From NCBI RefSeq assembly GCF_017355855.1, contig NZ_JAFEWD010000012.1, positions 1-64,000 on the forward strand: a DNA stretch of 64,000 nt. The letters are read 5' to 3'. Position numbers and translations under genes: made by a program. This document shows, one piece after another, positions 61,340 to 64,000 of the stretch. Positions within the stretch are counted from its first letter, which is position 1, and each line of letters starts with the position of its first letter. This stretch comes from Pedobacter sp. SYSU D00535 (GTDB lineage Bacteria; Bacteroidota; Bacteroidia; Sphingobacteriales; Sphingobacteriaceae). The notes beneath the pieces were generated by a model. That model worked only from the letters and a program-made list of their open reading frames with translations. It was not told the origin of the DNA and made no database searches.

Positions 61340-63007
61340 TTATCCTTTTTTAACTTCCTTTGCCCAGGTATCCTTCAGGGTAACGGTTCTGTTGAAGACA
61401 AGGTTTTCAGTAGTAGAATCTTTATCAAGAGTAAAGTAGCCTTTGCGGATAAACTGGTAGCCACGACCGGGCTGAGCTGTCGCTAAATCCGGTTCCATGA
61501 AAACTTTGGGAATAATCTGCAAGCTCTCGGGATTAATAAGCTCCTTGAAGTCGCGGTCTTCTCCAGCCGGATCTTCCGATCGGAACAATCTATCATAGAC
61601 CCGTACTTCTGCCGTAGCTGCATGCGGTACGCTCACCCAGTGGATAGTACCCTTCACATTGATGCCAGAAGTATCCTGCCCAGATTTGGATTCAGGAATA
61701 TATGTACAACGCACTTCAATAATATTTCCCTGCTCATCCTTCACAAAATCTTCGCACTTTACAATATAAGCATGCTTCAGGCGCACCATTAGTCCTGGTC
61801 CTAGTCGGAAAAACTTCTTCGGAGGATTTTCCATGAAATCTTCACGCTCTATCCACAGCTCTTTGCTAAATGGAATGTCTCTTGAACCTTCCCCACCTTC
61901 TACTTCGGGGTTATTTTCACCGTGCAGCAGCTCACCTTCTCCCTCGTAATTGGTGATCACCAGTTTAATGGGATCAAGCACTGCCATTCTGCGCCAGGCT
62001 GTTTTGTTCAAATCTTCGCGAACACAGAACTCTAGCAGACTTACATCGATAATATTTTCGCGCTTCGCTACACCGATCCGGTCGCAAAAATCACGGATGG
62101 AGGCTGGGGTAAAGCCCCTCCTTCTTAAGCCGCTGATCGTAGGCATCCGCGGATCATCCCATCCAGTTACAAAGCCCTCATTCACCAACTGAAGCAACTT
62201 CCGCTTACTCATCACGGTGTAAGTCATGTTAAGACGGGCAAACTCATACTGACGGGAAGGGAAAATTTCCAGCTGGTCTATGAACCAGTCATAAAGAGCC
62301 CTGTGCGGAATGAATTCGAGGGTACAGATCGAGTGAGTTATCCCTTCAATGGAATCTGACTGGCCATGGGCGAAATCGTACATCGGGTAGATGCACCACT
62401 TGTTCCCTGTACGATGGTGCTTAGCGTGGCGGATACGATACATAATCGGATCGCGCATGTGCATGTTAGGTGAAGCAAGATCAATTTTAGCACGAAGTAC
62501 TTTCGCTCCATCGGGATACTTTCCTTCACGCATTTCAGCAAACAAGCTCAAATTCTCCTCAATACTTCTTTCGCGATAAGGAGATGGCGTTCCCGGTTCG
62601 GTGGGAGTACCTTTTTGAGCTGCTATTTCATCGGGAGAACTGTCATCCACATAAGCCAAACCCTTTTTAATCAAGTTAGTGGCAAACTCATAAAGCTGAT
62701 CAAAGTAATTAGAAGCGTATAGCTCGTTATCCCAATTGAAACCAAGCCATTTTACATCCTCTTTGATACTTTCCACGTACTCCGTCTCCTCCGTCTCGGG
62801 ATTCGTATCGTCAAACCTTAGATTAGTTTTACCATTATATTTTAATGCCAGACCGAAGTTCAGGCAGATGGATTTAGCATGACCAATATGAAGATAGCCA
62901 TTAGGTTCGGGCGGAAAACGAGTATGGACGCGTCCACCATTTTTCCCGTTTCGGATATCCTCCTCAACAATTTCTTCTATAAAATTTAATGATCTTTCTT
63001 CGCTCAT
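61340..63007 (-). CDS. glnS: Glutamine-tRNA ligase
   Basis: Class I aminoacyl-tRNA synthetase that charges tRNA-Gln directly. The HIGH motif is at 40-43 within [16 protein letters not shown], and the KMSKS-type motif reads VMSKRKL near 265. A C-terminal anticodon-binding beta-barrel pair is present. It has 555 residues. A consensus -7 box (TACTTTTG) precedes it. Confidence 0.97.
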   Translation of the reverse strand: MSEERSLNFIEEIVEEDIRNGKNGGRVHTRFPPEPNGYLHIGHAKSICLNFGLALKYNGKTNLRFDDTNPETEETEYVESIKEDVKWLGFNWDNELYASNYFDQLYEFATNLIKKGLAYVDDSSPDEIAAQKGTPTEPGTPSPYRERSIEENLSLFAEMREGKYPDGAKVLRAKIDLASPNMHMRDPIMYRIRHAKHHRTGNKWCIYPMYDFAHGQSDSIEGITHSICTLEFIPHRALYDWFIDQLEIFPSRQYEFARLNMTYTVMSKRKLLQLVNEGFVTGWDDPRMPTISGLRRRGFTPASIRDFCDRIGVAKRENIIDVSLLEFCVREDLNKTAWRRMAVLDPIKLVITNYEGEGELLHGENNPEVEGGEGSRDIPFSKELWIEREDFMENPPKKFFRLGPGLMVRLKHAYIVKCEDFVKDEQGNIIEVRCTYIPESKSGQDTSGINVKGTIHWVSVPHAATAEVRVYDRLFRSEDPAGEDRDFKELINPESLQIIPKVFMEPDLATAQPGRGYQFIRKGYFTLDKDSTTENLVFNRTVTLKDTWAKEVKKG

Positions 63008-63024
63008 AACAGTTTAAAAGGCTA

Positions 63025-63032
63025 CAAAAGTA
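63025..63032 (-). promoter_or_regulatory. -7 promoter box of glnS
   Basis: Read leftward this is TACTTTTG, an exact TAnnTTTG match, 18 bases before the glnS ATG. Confidence 0.55.
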
Positions 63033-63266
63033 GTAAAATTAGCTTTGTGAAGATTAGATAGTTTTAATAACGAGCCTGATCCTTTTTAAGTTTATAAGGC
63101 AGTAGAAAACTGTGTTTTGGCCTCCTTCTCACTTACCGCTTCCTATGAAAAATTTCAAACCACGACTTTCACCGAAACTAAAAATGGGTTGAATGGCTCT
63201 AAATTGTAGAAAAAATTTCCCATCGAAGGCAAAAAAATTATCTTTATAGATCGATAAACTTAGCTT

Positions 63267-64000
63267 ATGAAGAGAATCTTAATTGTTGATGATGAAGTTA
63301 ATATCGGATTACTGCTCTCCAGGTTTCTTACCCGAAACGGCTTTGAAGTAGCTACCGCCACGAACGGCGGCGCAGCGATGGAAATGCTTGGTAAAGAAAA
63401 ATACAATTTAGTACTCTGCGACTTCCGTCTGGAGGATACGGATGGAAGGGAGATGCTTAAAAAAATAAAAGTCTCTTATCCTGCTACCGGTGTAATTATC
63501 ATAACGGGTTATTCCGACATCAAGTTAGCCGTCGAGCTTATTAAAATGGGGGCTTATGATTATATCACGAAGCCCTTGTATCCGGATGAAATTTTAAACA
63601 CCATCAACAAAGCTCTTGAAACACAGGAAGCTTTATCGAAGGATTTTGCGGAGGAGAGTACTTCTCAAAGCTCGAAAAAGGAAAAGTCGTCGGACAGCAA
63701 TCTCGCTTTCCCGGATCAATTTATAACGGGCCAAAGTAACGCCTCACGCGAGCTTCTGAAACAGATCGAGTTAATTGCTCCCACCAACTATAGTGTTATC
63801 CTAACCGGCGAGAGTGGAACAGGGAAAGAGTCTGTTGCGAAGTCGATCCATTTGAAAAGCAATCGAAGTGATAAGCCCTTTATCGCTATGGACTGTGGCT
63901 CATTAACGAAGGAACTGGCCGGAAGCGAGTTCTTTGGCCATGAAAAAGGCTCTTTCACCGGAGCTTTGTATACTAAGATAGGCCATTTTGAAATGGCTAA
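63267..64000 (+). CDS. Sigma-54-dependent response regulator (NtrC type), partial
   Basis: Cut by the window end after 244 codons with the frame still open. The receiver domain has D8, D9, phospho-acceptor D52 and K102. The AAA+ domain begins near 148 with Walker A GESGTGKE and the sigma-54 contact loop GSFTGA (usual form GAFTGA) near 229-234. The remaining AAA+ part and the DNA-binding helix-turn-helix lie outside. ATG 63267 has an imperfect -7 box (TATCTTTA) upstream. It probably activates sigma-54 promoters in response to a kinase not in the window. Confidence 0.92.
   Translation, partial: MKRILIVDDEVNIGLLLSRFLTRNGFEVATATNGGAAMEMLGKEKYNLVLCDFRLEDTDGREMLKKIKVSYPATGVIIITGYSDIKLAVELIKMGAYDYITKPLYPDEILNTINKALETQEALSKDFAEESTSQSSKKEKSSDSNLAFPDQFITGQSNASRELLKQIELIAPTNYSVILTGESGTGKESVAKSIHLKSNRSDKPFIAMDCGSLTKELAGSEFFGHEKGSFTGALYTKIGHFEMA

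Overview
The window is a continuous, gene-dense piece of a Bacteroidota chromosome, most likely from Sphingobacteriales (Sphingobacteriaceae-like). Evidence for this is the type IX secretion/gliding pair PorV and GldJ, a 14-gene nuo operon with a short NuoG lacking the molybdopterin-fold part, a TonB/ExbB/ExbD/ExbD operon with extra genes, LytS/LytTR and NtrC-type regulators, few Shine-Dalgarno sequences, and many promoters with the Bacteroidota -7 consensus TAnnTTTG. I see no prophage, insertion sequence, CRISPR array, defence island or rRNA operon. Most of it reads as core chromosome.

Layout. 0.1-9.7 kb: typA, a FeoB-associated mini-protein, ispF, porV diverging from gldJ, then a leftward cluster (DUF4159 protein, rsmE, CNNM/CBS transporter, ppa, dedA). 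9.7-22.8 kb: complete leftward respiratory complex I operon nuoA-N. 22.8-28.6 kb: leftward exbB-exbD-exbD-tonB-small membrane protein-PstS-like lipoprotein-TPR operon. 28.9-34.8 kb: SUI1-like factor and lipid kinase, then rightward metK (behind a SAM-II riboswitch), a NUDIX hydrolase and a PlsC acyltransferase, convergent with a LytS/LytTR two-component pair. 34.8-40.7 kb: ackA and pta, a lone CheY-like receiver, a doubtful small membrane ORF, tRNA-Asp and prfA. 40.8-50.5 kb: DUF6807 protein and lpxH (leftward); prolyl oligopeptidase, a sensor kinase overlapping a DinB gene, and the pyruvate dehydrogenase E1-alpha and E2 genes (rightward); then about 0.9 kb without a credible protein gene that carries a possible structured RNA. 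50.5-58.3 kb: duplicated class II aldolase-fold protein, TonB-dependent siderophore-type receptor with palindromic promoter elements, a double aspartyl-protease/PDZ protein, a degenerate FAD-oxidoreductase-like protein and a YfiT-like DinB enzyme. 58.3-64.0 kb: OmpA-like lipoprotein, SDR, rarA, glnS and the start of a sigma-54-dependent response regulator cut by the window edge.

How the genes work together. Pyruvate dehydrogenase, Pta/AckA and complex I are central energy metabolism. ExbB/ExbD/TonB supplies the proton-driven force used by outer-membrane receptors such as the one at 52-54.5 kb. PorV and GldJ belong to the type IX secretion/gliding machinery. The main non-coding observations are the SAM-II riboswitch at metK, terminator-like hairpins placed after the first gene of both the nuo and exb operons, a paired palindrome at the receptor promoter, and the possible structured RNA near 50.0 kb. 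I did not find a clearly novel multi-gene system. The most unusual protein-level features are degenerate enzymes (aldolase second half, FAD-like protein, SDR) and the PstS-like/TPR genes in the TonB operon.
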